A stretch of 64,000 nt of DNA from Nematopogon swammerdamellus (GCA_946902875.1 OX336340.1:21529566-21593565), one strand, 5' to 3'. Numbered from the stretch's first letter, positions 41,309 to 52,562 are shown. Numbers and translations: made by a program. Notes: generated by a model from the sequence alone, not told the origin.

Positions 41309-42183
41309 TAACGTGCGTTGATCTGAAGGATAGTTCTCAGGGACAGAATCCGTTGGATTTGACGGTTTAACTGTCAAAAATGTATTGGGAGGATTTTTTG
41401 TTTTAGATTTTAATTTTAGTTTTAGGTAATTTTAATTTGATAGGTAGTTTTAGTTTCTATTTAAATTTGTAATAACAATCGAGATACGAATAAAACTTAA
41501 CTAATATAAATTAAAACTAAAAAACATAATATTTACTTACAGTATAAAAACTTCGGTCAAAATAAAAATCATAATGTGAAAAAAATTTAGCTGATTATTT
41601 TATATTTCTAAAGAAGACTAGTTTCTACACAAGGTTTCGTAGTAGTCTCTCCGTGACCGAAATCTATAAATATTTTATTCCAGTTATTAATAGTGATTGT
41701 TTCCACACTTTCGGTACACTTATAAACCAGCTACAAAGAACGGAACCCCACATCGCCGCTCCGTAGGTATCCGACTCGGGAACATCTCGCGAATCCTCCT
41801 TCGGCAAATATTACTCAATGCGGGTATTTTTCAAAGCTTTCACGGCGCGTCCTGTTTTTATCCTACTTGACTCCTAATGTGCTGAATTCATACATGAACA
41901 ATTCACCGTCTGCGGAGCGCGCGAGCGAGAAGCCATCACTTCACAATAGCGCTAGAGAGGGACGGAGGGGATCAGTGCGGGGCAAGGCAGCGTATATTTT
42001 CCTTTCTTTTATAACATTTCTCGAAGATATCCGTCCTCTCGAGCTGGCGCGGTGCGGCGGTTGAGGGGACGGACGGGAGGGGGGAGGGTTGAGAAGCGAA
42101 GGTCTTACCTACCTCGGTATATAGGTAATAAAGTGTATGTACTTCTGAAGAACTTTGTCAAATTAGCATTCACACGATAATCG
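41309..42183. other. unassigned; GC-rich part at 41.90-42.08 kb
   Basis: 41309-41720 is AT-rich. 41905-42090 is GC-rich with an open frame not matched to a protein. Confidence 0.35.
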
Positions 42184-42465
42184 TTTTTTTTAATGGAAAC
42201 TGACACGGTTGGCTGACACGGTTGTGCCACGTCAGTGCTTCCCTTCGGTCGTGCCGGCTACACTGAACTGGACGGAAAACACAAACTATTTACATAGCCG
42301 TTTCGACCGACCTTTCATTCAGTGCGTTGGTACCAACCCGTGCGGGTTAAACCCTACCATTTAGTAATATAAGAAGGGAGTCATATCCCTTAGTCGCCTT
42401 TTACGACATACACGGGGAGAGATTCAGTGGGGCTATTCTTTTAAAGTATCGGCCCTACACGGTAA
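42184..42465 (-). mobile_element. SINE A with internal deletion
   Basis: Full GTGGGGCC-type head and body, but the stretch between the tail and GTGGCAC is missing. GGCTGACACGGTTG is duplicated at the deletion (42204-42225). Confidence 0.85.
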
Positions 42466-42781
42466 TGTTTATGCTGATTGGTATGAAGCCGATGAGTGCG
42501 ACAGGGTTCTAGACCACCTACGCTAGCTGGCTTAGCTCCTACCTAGAGAGCTAGGTACCTACGTCGCGTCGGTGTCTCCCCGAGTGTCCGCTTCAGTGAC
42601 GTCTCACAGCGCTAGCTAGCGCACGCCCATGTTGCTTTTTTGTCAGCACTCGTTATTGCCGGGCAGAGACGGAGTTGACAATATTGGTTTGAAGTAAATA
42701 AGTTTACACAACATTGCAGACATTGTATTCACCTATTTGATAATTTATTGTATGAAGGTCGATTACTTTTGTCGACTGTCT
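42466..42781. other. unassigned stretch
   Basis: 42525-42570 is rich in CTAG/AGCT palindromes (ACCTAGAGAGCTAGGTACC). No element was identified. Confidence 0.35.
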
Positions 42782-43040
42782 TTTTTTTTATGGAAACTAA
42801 CACGGTTGGCTCGGCGGGTGTGCGTTCAGTGCTGGACATACGCGTCTCCAATTTTTCTCCAGCACTCCCGACCTTCAGCGGTACGGAGCCACTGCTTTCC
42901 GCCGACGTACTTGATGTCGGTTGGTATTCCCACACTCCGTTTTCCCGTCCATGGCCACCCATGTAGGACACGATTACTCCTATAACCCACTGCCACTTGC
43001 GTTTAGCCACCTGGTGTCCAATATCGACTACATTCATGCG
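42782..43040 (-). mobile_element. LINE R (RTE-like) 3' end carrying the SINE A/B tail
   Basis: The minus-strand frame 42729-43037 reads VVDIGHQVAKRKWQWVIGV, ESSGSVPLKVGSAGEK and RTPAEPTVLVSI. After the LINE C-terminus comes GAGCCAACCGTGTTAGTTTCC then ATAAAAAAA, nearly the same as the terminal 28 bp of SINEs A and B. This is the only place in the window where a LINE coding end joins that tail. Confidence 0.75.
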
Positions 43041-45095
43041 TCAGCGGATTGCCTCGTTATCACCTATATTCCGTGATATTCCTAGCTGGGCAACTTCCAA
43101 CTATGGACAACAGCGAATACCCAATATAAAATGATATAACTTGTAATTTGGTTTTCCAATATAAAAAAAAGAATTATCTCTAAATTGCCTTATTTCCCTA
43201 TTGTAGGATTTTTCATTTAAGAGAAAATAGTTTAGTTTTAAATTTATTATAAACATAATAAGTTGCCTTGAAGTGGAAAAAGATGGCGAACGGCGGAAGT
43301 TTGTCGCGTCGTCGTTGTAATTAAAAATATATATTTTTGTGGTTCTCGCGGTGCGAGAACTTATACAACAGACGTTAAAAGCTACGACAGAATTGGCTGT
43401 ATACTCTAATGAGTTTTGCCTGTTTCGGGAGGAGACGAATTAATCTAAAAAAAAATTATAAACATAATAATAGTTTTCCCTAAATCAGCCATTTAATTTT
43501 GAAATAACAATTATCTAGATTTTTTTTCTCAGACAGCTATTACAAAATTGCCGATAGTTTAAGTATTTGAGTAAAACAAAAAAGCTCCAACTTACGACTA
43601 ATATAACTTAGGATATACTTCTTGAAAAGTGCCGCCCCTGCCTCTGAAGTAAAACAGAGGAAGGCTGAAAGTGCGGTGGAGGGTGGGGGATAGGAGTCAC
43701 CGCCTTGTGTCCGGATAGCGGCTCGGTACATAAAGCCTTATATACTGGGCACATAGGCTCTTCAGCCGTCGCCTTCTCACTGGGCATATAGTCGTTATGT
43801 AATCTCTCTTAGGTATCTAATAAAGTGGACGAACTATGTCAGCTTGAAATAATTATTTATGTGAGTGAAATAGAGTTTATTTCGTGTTACGAGAATGTAA
43901 GCGAACATTGAATAAGGTCCATATTTAAAAAAAAAAAAAATCACAGAGTAAGAAACTGCGCGGGGTAAGACGGCCGCCTATCGCTGTTCTTTGGAAAACC
44001 AGTAACGTTGAAACGCAGACCAAGCAGGGGCTTGGGTAAAACTGCTAATGTAATAGGCATATGAAATATATTATTGAATTCGTTATTTAAAAAAATAAAG
44101 AAAACATTTATTTTTCACAATGATTAGTACATACAACAATCGAAGAACAACACAATACATTTGACAATAATTTGTGAAATAGAGGATCTGGGTAGCTTAA
44201 AAGAGACCGAGCTGTTTTTAAGCCCAGCCTTCGGAAAGTATTTTTAAGTGACAGCATATTTTATTTATTTATTTGGTTTTAGATATTTACATTTTAGATT
44301 TATTTAAGATTGAGTATAGTTTTTAATTTAATGTTATTATTTGTAAGTTGTGTATGTGTATATTCTTAATTAAACTCTATGTTATAAAATAATCTTTTAC
44401 AATCAATCTGTAAGATCAAGAAAATAATAAGAATATAAACAAGAAAGTAAGTATACAGAAATAATGTATACGGTAAACATTTTCTATGTAAGTAATAAAT
44501 TATATAATAAAAAGAAAAACATTCAATAATAGTTATTAGCACATAGTGGAGTATAGAATATAGAAGTCGTACACAAACACAAGAGTTACTAGCGTGACAT
44601 TGAACATATTCAAGAATATTTGGGATCGAGGAGTAAAGATACCCGTAAAAGAGACACATTAAATTATATATAGCTAAATTTCCAAATCCCAAAAGTGCTT
44701 TGTGAGACAGAAAATAAAGTAAAAAGTACAAAGATAATTACATAACGTAGAATAACAAAAAAATTAAGCTATGTGACTATCAATTGGAATTACGAATAAT
44801 AATCAAAACGATTTCATTTATTTATATAATATATTTTTAAAATGTAATATTAAAATTTTTATATTGTAATTCCGCAAATGTTCTGGGAACTTTTGAAGAC
44901 GCCCCTTTTGATAGTTATTTTATTGTTTGTTAGGTAGGTTTTTAATTATAATGACATTGTTATATTAAATTATAATATTATTATTATAGTAACAAGCAGA
45001 GAGGATGGCCGTACGTTTGGCCTGAAACATCGAGGCCACACAGATCGAGGAACAACAAAACATATTTTTTTAAATTATTAAATCAATTAATTTCT
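43041..45095. other. long unassigned, AT-rich stretch
   Basis: It has a short hairpin at 43341-43361 (GTTCTCGCGGTGCGAGAAC). The open minus-strand frame at 44366-44731 (121 codons) is hydrophobic and AT-driven. No dispersed repeat was detected over about 2 kb, so this may be one of the more single-copy parts of the window. Confidence 0.4.
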
Positions 45096-45099
45096 ATTG

Positions 45100-45176
45100 C
45101 TCTTCAGTATGTTATCTTCTCTTTTCTGTTTGTGCTTTTGTGTGCAATAAAGCATTTATATTCTATTCTATTCTAA
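45100..45176 (+). mobile_element. LINE tail with (TATTC)n
   Basis: TGTGCTTTTGTGTGCAATAAAGC followed by ATTCTATTCTATTCT matches other AATAAAG-type tails; a minus-strand relative is near 60.18 kb. Confidence 0.55.
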
Positions 45177-45310
45177 ATCAACCACATGTAATTTAAAATT
45201 CTTATTTATTATATTATATTATTTAAAAAAAAAATTATTCATTTTTTCCTTTAACAGTTGTGTTTTGAATACCAATAATTTTGTTTTATTTCAACCAGAT
45301 CGGTACCGGT

Positions 45311-45341
45311 ATCGAAAGAGGGCGCTATGCCCTCTTTCGAT
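45311..45341. repeat. perfect 13-bp hairpin
   Basis: ATCGAAAGAGGGC and GCCCTCTTTCGAT flank GCTAT. AGAGGGCGCT is part of the stem and resembles a CTCF-type core. Confidence 0.7.
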
Positions 45342-45677
45342 TCCGATTGTGGTTACATTTTCAACAGTAAAGTGGAGAGGCGTTCTACAGTACGCGCTTG
45401 TCTTGGGCGGTAGTTGTTCCCTCTCGTGTCAAGTCATAAAGAGCACAAGTGTCCCCCCCGACCCCTATGTACTGCGCGGCGGCGGTGCGGCGGCGCTGCC
45501 GTGACGCGGACTGAGATAAATTGCTACAATCTATTAGGCGAGCTCATTACTCTGCGCACAGTCCGCTCTCCGATGAGTCTTCTACTTCTCATCCTTGTTC
45601 TTAAGATTTGAGCGTGTATAAAATGTGGGCTTGAAAACTGTGGCATATTGTAATAACTTTTAATACCCGCCGGTATA
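45342..45677. other. unassigned stretch with GC-rich part
   Basis: 45450-45510 is GC-rich (GCGGCGGCGGTGCGGCGGC). No repeat was identified. Confidence 0.35.
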
Positions 45678-46144
45678 CAGGGTGTATCAGGATAGGTTTG
45701 AGAAACTTCAGGAATAGAAAGTACTCATTATTAGAAGAAAAAAATCCTTATCACTCAAATCTAAATTCTCTTATTTTTTTGTCATACAAAAGTTGGAAAT
45801 TGTAATAAAAACTCGACGGACAGTGAGACTGGAGAGTGCAGTGAACTAATTCAGTCCTATTTTTCTTTTGAGGTCATTGAACTTTCAGTGTTTGGAATTT
45901 ACCTACACGCAGTTCAATTGTACTAGTTATGTATGCAACCTACTCATTTTTATTCATGAGTTAGAATTTACTTTTTTTTTAATAAAGGCGGACATTAACC
46001 ATCCACCAAATCTTGAAGAATAGATTTTCACCAAAAAGTACTGTAAAATGATCGAATCTGGGAAAAAGTTTCAGAGCTTTTCGTCTTCAAATATGGGCCC
46101 CTTTCGAACCCTGAAGTTTCGAAAACCTATCCTGATACACCCTG
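45678..46144 (+). mobile_element. MITE M1, copy 3 (467 bp)
   Basis: TIRs CAGGGTGTATCAGGATAGG and CCTATCCTGATACACCCTG form a perfect 19-bp inverted pair, TA on each side. The left interior matches copy 2 closely (GAGAAACTTCAGGAATAGAA). This copy has the best preserved ends. Confidence 0.9.
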
Positions 46145-46167
46145 TATAGGTGCATAACCCACTTTTT

Positions 46168-46490
46168 TAGGGTTCTGTATTCGTCGTACTGGACCCTATT
46201 ACGGGTCTGCCTGTCTGTCCTTCTGTCCGAGGGCTGTATCTCTTGAACCATAATAGGTATCCCGTTGAAATTTTCACAGAATATGTGTTATTATATAACA
46301 GCAAATAAGAAAAAATAAGAAAAAGAAAAAATTAACGGGGATCCCCATATAAGAAACTAAAAAGTGTATGCGCGCCATCTACGGAAAACAGTATTAAGCA
46401 TTTTAACTAATCCATAGATGGCGTGAGTGGCGCTGAACATGACATGGCGATACGGAACCCTCGGTGCGCGAGTTCGACTCGCACTTGTTT
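46168..46490 (+). mobile_element. element Q, complete ends, shortened
   Basis: It starts TTAGGGTTCTGTATTCGTCGTACTGG, has GAGGGCTGTATCTCTTGAACC and AAAGTGTATGCGCGCCATCTACGG, and ends ACGGAACCCTCGGTGCGCGAGTTCGACTCGCACTTG. The GTCC tract is short here. Confidence 0.8.
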
Positions 46491-47659
46491 ATTAATAAAA
46501 ACGCGACATATGGCATTGTTATACCTAGGAGCAGGGTTTAACGGAGATTATGAACGTCTGTGTTGCACGGGGATTGCGGAAGCCACACAATTTTTATTAC
46601 CTTTCGAAAATTCCCAAAAACTTACAAAGTTGTTGCCGATTATTTAGCGATCGCTAAGTAATGATGGAACACATTTCTTTTCACTATCTGTTTCTAATAA
46701 AGTAAACAATTTCAAATTCCAAATTGTTTACTGTGTAGAAGGTTCGTAACAATTTCATTTTCTTAAGTCAGAAATAAAGAAGAGAAGAGTAGACATAGAA
46801 AGCAAAACCACATTTGATAGGTGTCCCTAGTGCACCATTGGGCTTTCGCCTGTGTCTATGCACTGACACATTGAGGAAATCATTTCTAAAGTACCGCAAT
46901 GCCCATTCATAAAATGTATTTCAACAATATAGTTGTATTTAATTTATTCCAGAAATAATGACCACAGAATGATATCCAAAACGAGAGTAGGGTCCCTTAG
47001 GGTTTCGAGGGTGTACGTACATACAGGGTTGTCAGTGGGGTATACACGAATAAGGACCAGTCCAAGAGGAGGGCTGCCATTCGCCCTAGTTATGGTACCT
47101 AGTTCACATGTCTCGCTCGCACATTCCCCCAGGAAGGGGGCGGCGGCGTAAGTCGCCCGGAGGAAGTAGCAGAGCCTACGCAGAGCCCTAACTCCGAGTG
47201 GATAGGGCCGGTGGCGACAGTCTGACAATTTATTAGAGAACTTATGACAAGTAGGTAGCGTCGCGGAGTTGCGCCGTCAGCAGTTAGTGGCGCTCGCTGT
47301 GACAAACTGTTGTTTTTTACGATCCGCACAGTTTCCACTCCTTATGTTAATGAGGCCGTATTAGTTCGGAGGGAGGATTTATGAGGGAGAGCATAAGCTT
47401 TTTGTGATTTCGCGGGTGAGCCTCATTTGAATACTGACGGACGGGAGACAGTGTCGGGGGCGCGGCGGGTCAGTGTGTCCCCGAGTTGAGAAGTCGAATG
47501 TCGCCTGCATGATTAAGTGATGGCCGCACTTTTGGAGTTTTCGCTGAGCAGACGGCTCGCAGGAAATGAGAGGAGAGTGATTGACGGATTGCGTATCTTA
47601 CCGAATGTGCACATGATAAAGTTCGAAAATATAAATGTATAGAAGCGAGCGGATGTTTT
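46491..47659. other. unassigned; GC-rich part near 47.1-47.5 kb
   Basis: GGCGGCGGCGTAAGTCGCCC (47138) contains a donor-like GTAAGT on the plus strand, without other exon support. No dispersed repeat was seen. Confidence 0.35.
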
Positions 47660-48050
47660 ACATACATACATAGCGTCACGACTGTTTTCCGGTGGGGTAG
47701 GCAGAGACAACGGATCTCCATGTGCCACGATCCTGACACACTTCTGCCGCCTCTTCCACTCTCATAATGTTCTTCATGCATGCTCGTCGGTTAAGGGTAC
47801 TACGCACATAACCCTTTTTCAGCACATGCCCGATCTGGTCCAGGTACGTGCGTCTAGACTAGAGTCTAGGGCTACCCTTCCCGACTCTTCCACGCACATT
47901 TGCTCCATAAATTTCTTTCATTAGTCTCCTATCATCCATTTTTACAACACGACCTAACCACCGAAGCATTCTTGTCTCATCCTTGTCACTATATCTTCTT
48001 TCAGAACACAGCGCTCTCGCACTACACACTACTTTTGATGTCAACAATAA
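47660..48050 (-). mobile_element. LINE G 3' end, longest copy
   Basis: The minus strand reads SERRYSDKDETRMLRWLGRV, then VKMDDRRLMKEIYGANVRGR and VGKGSPRL (47859-48047). After frameshifts it continues through LDQIGHVLKKG, STRNRRACMKNIM and EEAAEVCQDRGTWRS. It ends CATACATACATAGCGTCACG. The region is the C-terminus of an RTE-like reverse transcriptase ORF with at least two frame breaks. Confidence 0.85.
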
Positions 48051-48591
48051 AGACAGAACTATGCAAATCAGGGTCGTCTTAGCTTAGGCCATGCCAGGCC
48101 TTTGGGCGCAAGGGCCCCCCTTTTGGAAAGTAAAAAAAAGTGAATGAAAGCATCAGTATTGGTATGTATTTTATTTAGTGACTTGAATATTACAAAGTTA
48201 TTTAAATATTTATATACATATTATAGAATTCATTAAGAAATTTGACGCTATGTATTTTTCAGATTTTTTTTTTAGTTATCACTGTTTAAAAATATTTCGA
48301 AGTCTCATCGGGTTTCCGTAAATGTAAATCATTCAAATTTATAAATGTTAGTTATTGGAATTCTTAGTAAAATACACTAAAATTGAGCTCCTATTCTCTT
48401 TTTCGGTGTAAACGACGACGTCGTCGGCACTTTGGGGCTCTCATCGAGCCGGGGGCCCTGGGCTCGTGCTCCATGTGCTGCCCTTATGGAAAATACTTTC
48501 CTGATGTCAGTTTCAGCGAGCGCTTATCACATCACCCCGATCAACTCTGCTGCCTCAAGTCTGCTGAACACGACAGGCAATGGAACATCCC
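48051..48591. other. unassigned stretch
   Basis: GCGCAAGGGCCCCCCTTTTGG (48107) and GAGCCGGGGGCCCTGGGC (48447) may be two ends of one unidentified repeat. The two plus-strand frames around 48.4-48.6 kb resemble no known protein. Confidence 0.35.
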
Positions 48592-48655
48592 TTCTTAACT
48601 TACTAGGTGGTAGGGTTCATCCCGGCCGGGTTGGTACCACCGCACTGAATGAAAT
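48592..48655 (+). mobile_element. SINE A/B core scrap
   Basis: TTACTAGGTGGTAGGGTTCATCC...GGTTGGTACCACCGCACTGAATG only; both ends are missing. Confidence 0.7.
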
Positions 48656-48682
48656 GTAAGAAAAAATATTAGTTTATTATCC

Positions 48683-48900
48683 AAATAGCTTTTGCCCGCG
48701 GATTCGCTCGCGTGAAATTCGTATTTAAAAAGAACAAAGTAAGTAAGCCCGCTACGGTACCTTTATTTCGGCGTACGGAATAATTCGGTTTGTATGAGAG
48801 CCACATCTTATCGTAACCGGAACTTAATTTCATTGATTATTTATAAGTTTCATCGAATTCGGATGATCGGTTTAAGAGTTATGGAGGAACATACATACAC
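48683..48900 (+). mobile_element. 'CCCGCGG' lepidopteran-type repeat
   Basis: AGCTTTTGCCCGCGGATTCGCTCGCGTG, then CATCGAATTCGGATGATCGG and GAGTTATGGAGGAACATACATAC. Same layout as 34378-34592. Confidence 0.6.
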
Positions 48901-49727
48901 AAAGAAAATATTTCTAAAAATCGTCAATTTTGTTTTAGTATCATACATAGAGTATACAAAAGCAATATCTCATAAAACAAAGTAACTTACTCCATGACCA
49001 TCCCTTACCGATGTATTATATATAAGTTTTGAGTTTAGGCATGTATTAAACCTGAGCGAAATATAAAGCTATTACATTTGAACATATTTTTTTAAATTAT
49101 GTATAAGTGTTTTACAGTAACGCTCCGTGTCTCACCTCAAAGCCCACGGGCACTCCAGTTCTCATTATTCATACCTTAAAAATACCTGACTTATTTTCCA
49201 ACGAAGTCGCAGCCGACGAGTTTTCCTAAAGCGAGAGGCTCTCGAGCGCGCTGTTTTCGTTGGGCGGGCGGCGGCAGCGGCGGCGAGGGCGGGCGGGAGT
49301 AGCGGCTGCCTCATCACGATGCGGTGACCCCGGCAAATCAGTTTCTCCACTACTCCACCGGCATTATTATTCGAGTTTTATATCACCGCGTCTCCGTTGA
49401 GTACTTGTATCTGCAGCGCCATTACGGTAATTGGATGCTTTAGCTCTCGGCTTGTTTTGTTTGCGCCCAAGTGCGGCGGCCGACGCGCGCATCGGAGGAT
49501 GGTGAGCGAGCCAGAGTTGTGGGCGCATTCGTGGATAGCACTTTATAATTTTGATGTTTTTAATAATGCAATATAGGTGACATTACACGAAGTTCCTTTA
49601 GAATTTAAGATTGTGAGTTTTTTGATGAAAATTTAAATTTTACAAAACATTTTAACAATTGTACTTAACTTTAATTTTCTGTGAAAATGTTTTTTTTTGT
49701 AAAATATTAAACACATTTCAAAAATCT
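48901..49727. other. unassigned; GC-rich part 49.20-49.34 and 49.45-49.52 kb
   Basis: GGATGGTGAGCGAGCC (49496) has a donor-like GTGAGC directly after an ATG. Exon support is otherwise lacking. Confidence 0.35.
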
Positions 49728-50100
49728 CAGCTTTGGTAGCTCAGTGGTGCGGTCGCTCGACTGTTGTTAAGCAACCCTGAGCGCGGTCAGTAACTTGGAT
49801 CGGTGACCGCTCGAACGTTGGAGCCTGACAGTGGTTCGGATTCCACGTAAAACTGTAGGCCCCTTCCCTTCTTACCTTACTAGGTGGTAGGGGTTATCCC
49901 GCCGGGGTTGGTAACACCGCACTGAATGAAACTTCGGTCGAAACAGCTATGTAAATAGTTCGTGTTTTCCGTCCACTTCATTGTAGCCAACATGAAATGA
50001 AGGGAAGCACTGACACGGCACCTAGTTCACCCGGTTTTATGGGCTGACATCACGGATGTTGCAGGTGATGTAGCCAACCGTGTCAGTTTCCATAAAAAAA
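49728..50100 (+). mobile_element. SINE B, full length
   Basis: GGTAGCTCAGTGGTGCGGTC, 5S-like TTAAGCAACCCTGAGCGCGG and CAGTAACTTGGATCGGTGACC, then TTCGGATTCCACG, TACTAGGTGGTAGGGG, B-type ACATGAAATGAAGGG and a full GTGTCAGTTTCCATAAAAAA tail. Confidence 0.88.
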
Positions 50101-50231
50101 ATATTATAATAAATAGACCTAAAAGTAATGATCTTATAAATAAAAAATCTCTTTTAATTCTTCCGAAGCTGCCATGGTCCCCAGTATGCTTATAGCGTTC
50201 GTTGAGAATGTTGTGGTCGAAAATACAACAT

Positions 50232-50275
50232 ACTAGCTCTGCTCGCGGCTTCGCTTCACGTGAGTCTTTGTTGTG
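50232..50275 (+). mobile_element. 'CGCGGCTTCGC' repeat scrap
   Basis: CTAGCTCTGCTCGCGGCTTCGCTTCACGTGAG is the start of the repeat family at 34.38 kb. Confidence 0.5.
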
Positions 50276-50747
50276 AGCAAAATGCACGAAGCAATGACTT
50301 TACAACTTATTTTTCTAAAATATGGACACATTTTCCTAACATTTAATCTCTCAGTTGTAGGTAACGACCGAGGAAAATCGAAATGATTTATTAATACTTC
50401 GCACTTTGATGAATGAAGGACCCCGCTCTGAGTTGTACTGTCGTTATTCATTCGACTAAGTTTATTTATCATTTTCAAATCTAAATTTTATACCAAAACA
50501 TTTCTATTTATCGAAATTTAAATCGAGTCATTAATATAACCGTAATCGAAAATAAAGCTTGTCTTATTTTACAATAATTATTATGTTTTAATTATATTAT
50601 TACATAATACTTTCTACGTTAAATATTATAATACATTGATAAACAGGAAATAAGTTAATTGTTCAAACAAAACACTACCCACCTGTAAATTTGTGTAACC
50701 GATGAGATGGTCAAGGACCTACAATATATGTAGGTTGAAGAATAACA
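50276..50747. other. unassigned AT-rich stretch
   Basis: No repeat match or plausible ORF was found. Confidence 0.4.
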
Positions 50748-50830
50748 AAGGTTGACTGGAAGAAGTCACTCATAGAGATAAGTCCACCTTTTTGTACTCC
50801 TGTATGTAAGCTTCTCATGCATTTTTTACT
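50748..50830 (+). mobile_element. RTE-like LINE 3' tail
   Basis: GGTTGACTGGAAGAAGTCACTCATAGAGATAAGTCCACCTTTTTGTAC matches the 61.57-kb copy. Confidence 0.65.
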
Positions 50831-50861
50831 ATTAAAATTTTGGCAATAAGCAGCTTTTTAT

Positions 50862-51070
50862 GGTTGGCTACGTCACTCTCTACACCCGTGTCATTAACCC
50901 ATAACACCTTGGTAAATTAGGTGCTATATTCCCTTTTGTCATGCCGGTTACAGTGAACTGAATCAAAACACGAACTATTTATATAGCCGCTTCGACCGAC
51001 CTTTCATTCAGTGCGGTGGTACGAATCCGGTCGGGTTAAACTCTACCAAGTAGCACGGTAAGAGAAGATA
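50862..51070 (-). mobile_element. SINE A/B, diverged
   Basis: Minus strand: GTGGTAC..ACCGCACTGAATG, CATGACAAAAGGG and GACGTAGCCAACCATAA identify the body and tail. The head is missing. Confidence 0.75.
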
Positions 51071-51100
51071 CTGTACGTCGCCCTTCTGGTGTAGTTAATT

Positions 51101-51169
51101 TCACACTCGTTATCCCGACAATCGGGTTAAGTAGAGTAATCGGTGTTGTGCTGCAAGTACTCTTGTTGT
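51101..51169 (-). mobile_element. SINE-like family C 3' fragment
   Basis: TTATCCCGACAATCGGGTTAAG, GAGTAATCGGTGTTGTGCTGC and AAGTACTCTTGT. It abuts the minisatellite made from the A/C head. Confidence 0.75.
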
Positions 51170-51495
51170 ACTTTGAATATCGGCCCCACACCGGTACTTA
51201 AAGTACCGGCTCAACGCGGTACTTTAAGTATCGGCCCCACGATATACTTTAAGTATCGTTCCCACGCGGCACTTTAAGTACCGGCCCCACGCGGTACATT
51301 AAGTATCGACCCCACGCGGTATTTTAAGTATCGGCTCCACGCGGTATTTTAAGTATCGGTCCCACGCGGTAGTTTAAGTATCGGCCCCACGTGATACTTT
51401 AACTATCGGTCCCACGCGGTACTTTAAGTACCGGCTCCACGCGGGACATTAAGTATCGGCCCCACGCGGTACTTTAAGTACCTGACCCACGCGGT
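51170..51495. repeat. 13-unit minisatellite derived from the SINE A/C head
   Basis: The 25-bp unit ACTTTAAGTACCGGCCCCAC plus GCGGT is the reverse complement of the first bases of the A/C head (CCGTGTGGGGCCGGTACTT). Thirteen units are present, the first 26 bp, with unit-to-unit changes such as TATCGG/TACCGG. Confidence 0.9.
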
Positions 51496-51752
51496 ACTAT
51501 ATAGGCTATACTATATAGTTTGAATCGATAAAGGTGCGTTTATTGTGACTAAACTTCGTAAAATAAAGAAAGAATGGAAACTACAAAGAAAACGTAATGA
51601 GAGATGACGGAGGGTCCGCGTGGCCGCCGGTCCGGCTCCTCTCTCCGCGATAAATAAAACAAAACGATTTACACGTCAAAAGCTTCCCACTAGCGCGCAC
51701 TTCCGTCTCGCTGAACAAAGTCGGAGGTAGCGTCGAGTACTCACTCTTGTAG

Positions 51753-51962
51753 AGTGTTTTCATTTTACGAAGGCACGCGGGGTACGAGGTAGGAAGTGGT
51801 GCGAGAGGCGACCGCGCGGAGCTCAGTAGAGAACGAACTCGGTGCCCGGTCGGTACACACGTTCTACACGTCTCCGCACCGAGTCGTTCCCTACTGAGCT
51901 CCGCGCGGTCTCACACCACTTTCTACCTCATACCCCTCGTGCCTTCGTAAAATGAAAACACT
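51753..51962. mobile_element. 210-bp foldback element
   Basis: Arms 51753-51845 and 51876-51962 share AGTGTTTTCATTTTACGAAGG, GTACGAGGTA/GTATGAGGTA and CCGCGCGGAGCTCAGTAG. The loop is about 30 nt. It differs from the 13.9-kb foldback in sequence. Confidence 0.85.
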
Positions 51963-52051
51963 ACTCCGGCGAGTCTCCATCACTGAACTCTATTTTTATA
52001 GTGCGCTGGAATGGCTTTAGACAGCTGTTTTTTTTTGTCGATTTGATTGTC

Positions 52052-52257
52052 ATCCTTGGTAGCTCAGTGGTGCGGTCGGTTGACTGTTAAGAACACCTGG
52101 GCGCGGTCAGTACTTGGATGGGCGACCGCTGACAGCGGTTCGGATTCCACGTAAAACTGTAGGTCCCTTCCCTTCTTTTGCCTTACTAGGTGGTAGGGTT
52201 CATCCCGCCCGGTTTGGTAGCACCGCACTGAATGAAACGTCAGTCGAAACGGAAATT
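52052..52257 (+). mobile_element. SINE B, 5' half of an interrupted copy
   Basis: TTGGTAGCTCAGTGGTGCGG, 5S-like GGGCGCGGTCAGTACTTGGAT, TTCGGATTCCACG and the core TTACTAGGTGGTAGGG, ending CAGTCGAAACGG. It continues at 52563 after an inserted A copy. Confidence 0.85.
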
Positions 52258-52291
52258 ATATAATTATATAATAACGGAAATTATATAATAC

Positions 52292-52540
52292 CTTTTTTTA
52301 TGGCAACTGACACGATTGGCTATATCACCTACAATATCCGTGATGTCAGCCCATAACACCGGGTGAACTTAGTGCCACGTCAGTGCTTCCCTTCCGTCGT
52401 GCCGGCTACACTGAACTGGACGGAAAACACAAACTACTTATATAGCCGTTTCGACAGGCCCTTCATTCAGTGCGGTGGTACCAACCCGGGCGGGTTAAAC
52501 CCTACCACCTAGTAATATAAGAAGGGAGTCATATCCCTTA
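52292..52540 (-). mobile_element. SINE A inserted in SINE B
   Basis: T-run tail at 52292-52299, then tail, body and core to TAAGGGATATGACTCCC. The GTGGGGCC head is absent. Short AAATTATATAAT duplications at 52253-52290 lie between the B half and this copy. Confidence 0.85.
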
Positions 52541-52562
52541 CGTGTTTAATTACATGTTGTAA

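Noticed and set aside
44366..44731. 121-codon hydrophobic ORF
   Set aside because: AT-driven composition (many F, L, Y, I) with no family resemblance; typical of random AT-rich sequence.
51170..51495. CRISPR-like array (regular 25-bp units)
   Set aside because: Units are contiguous with no spacers, and the surroundings are clearly eukaryotic; it is a minisatellite.
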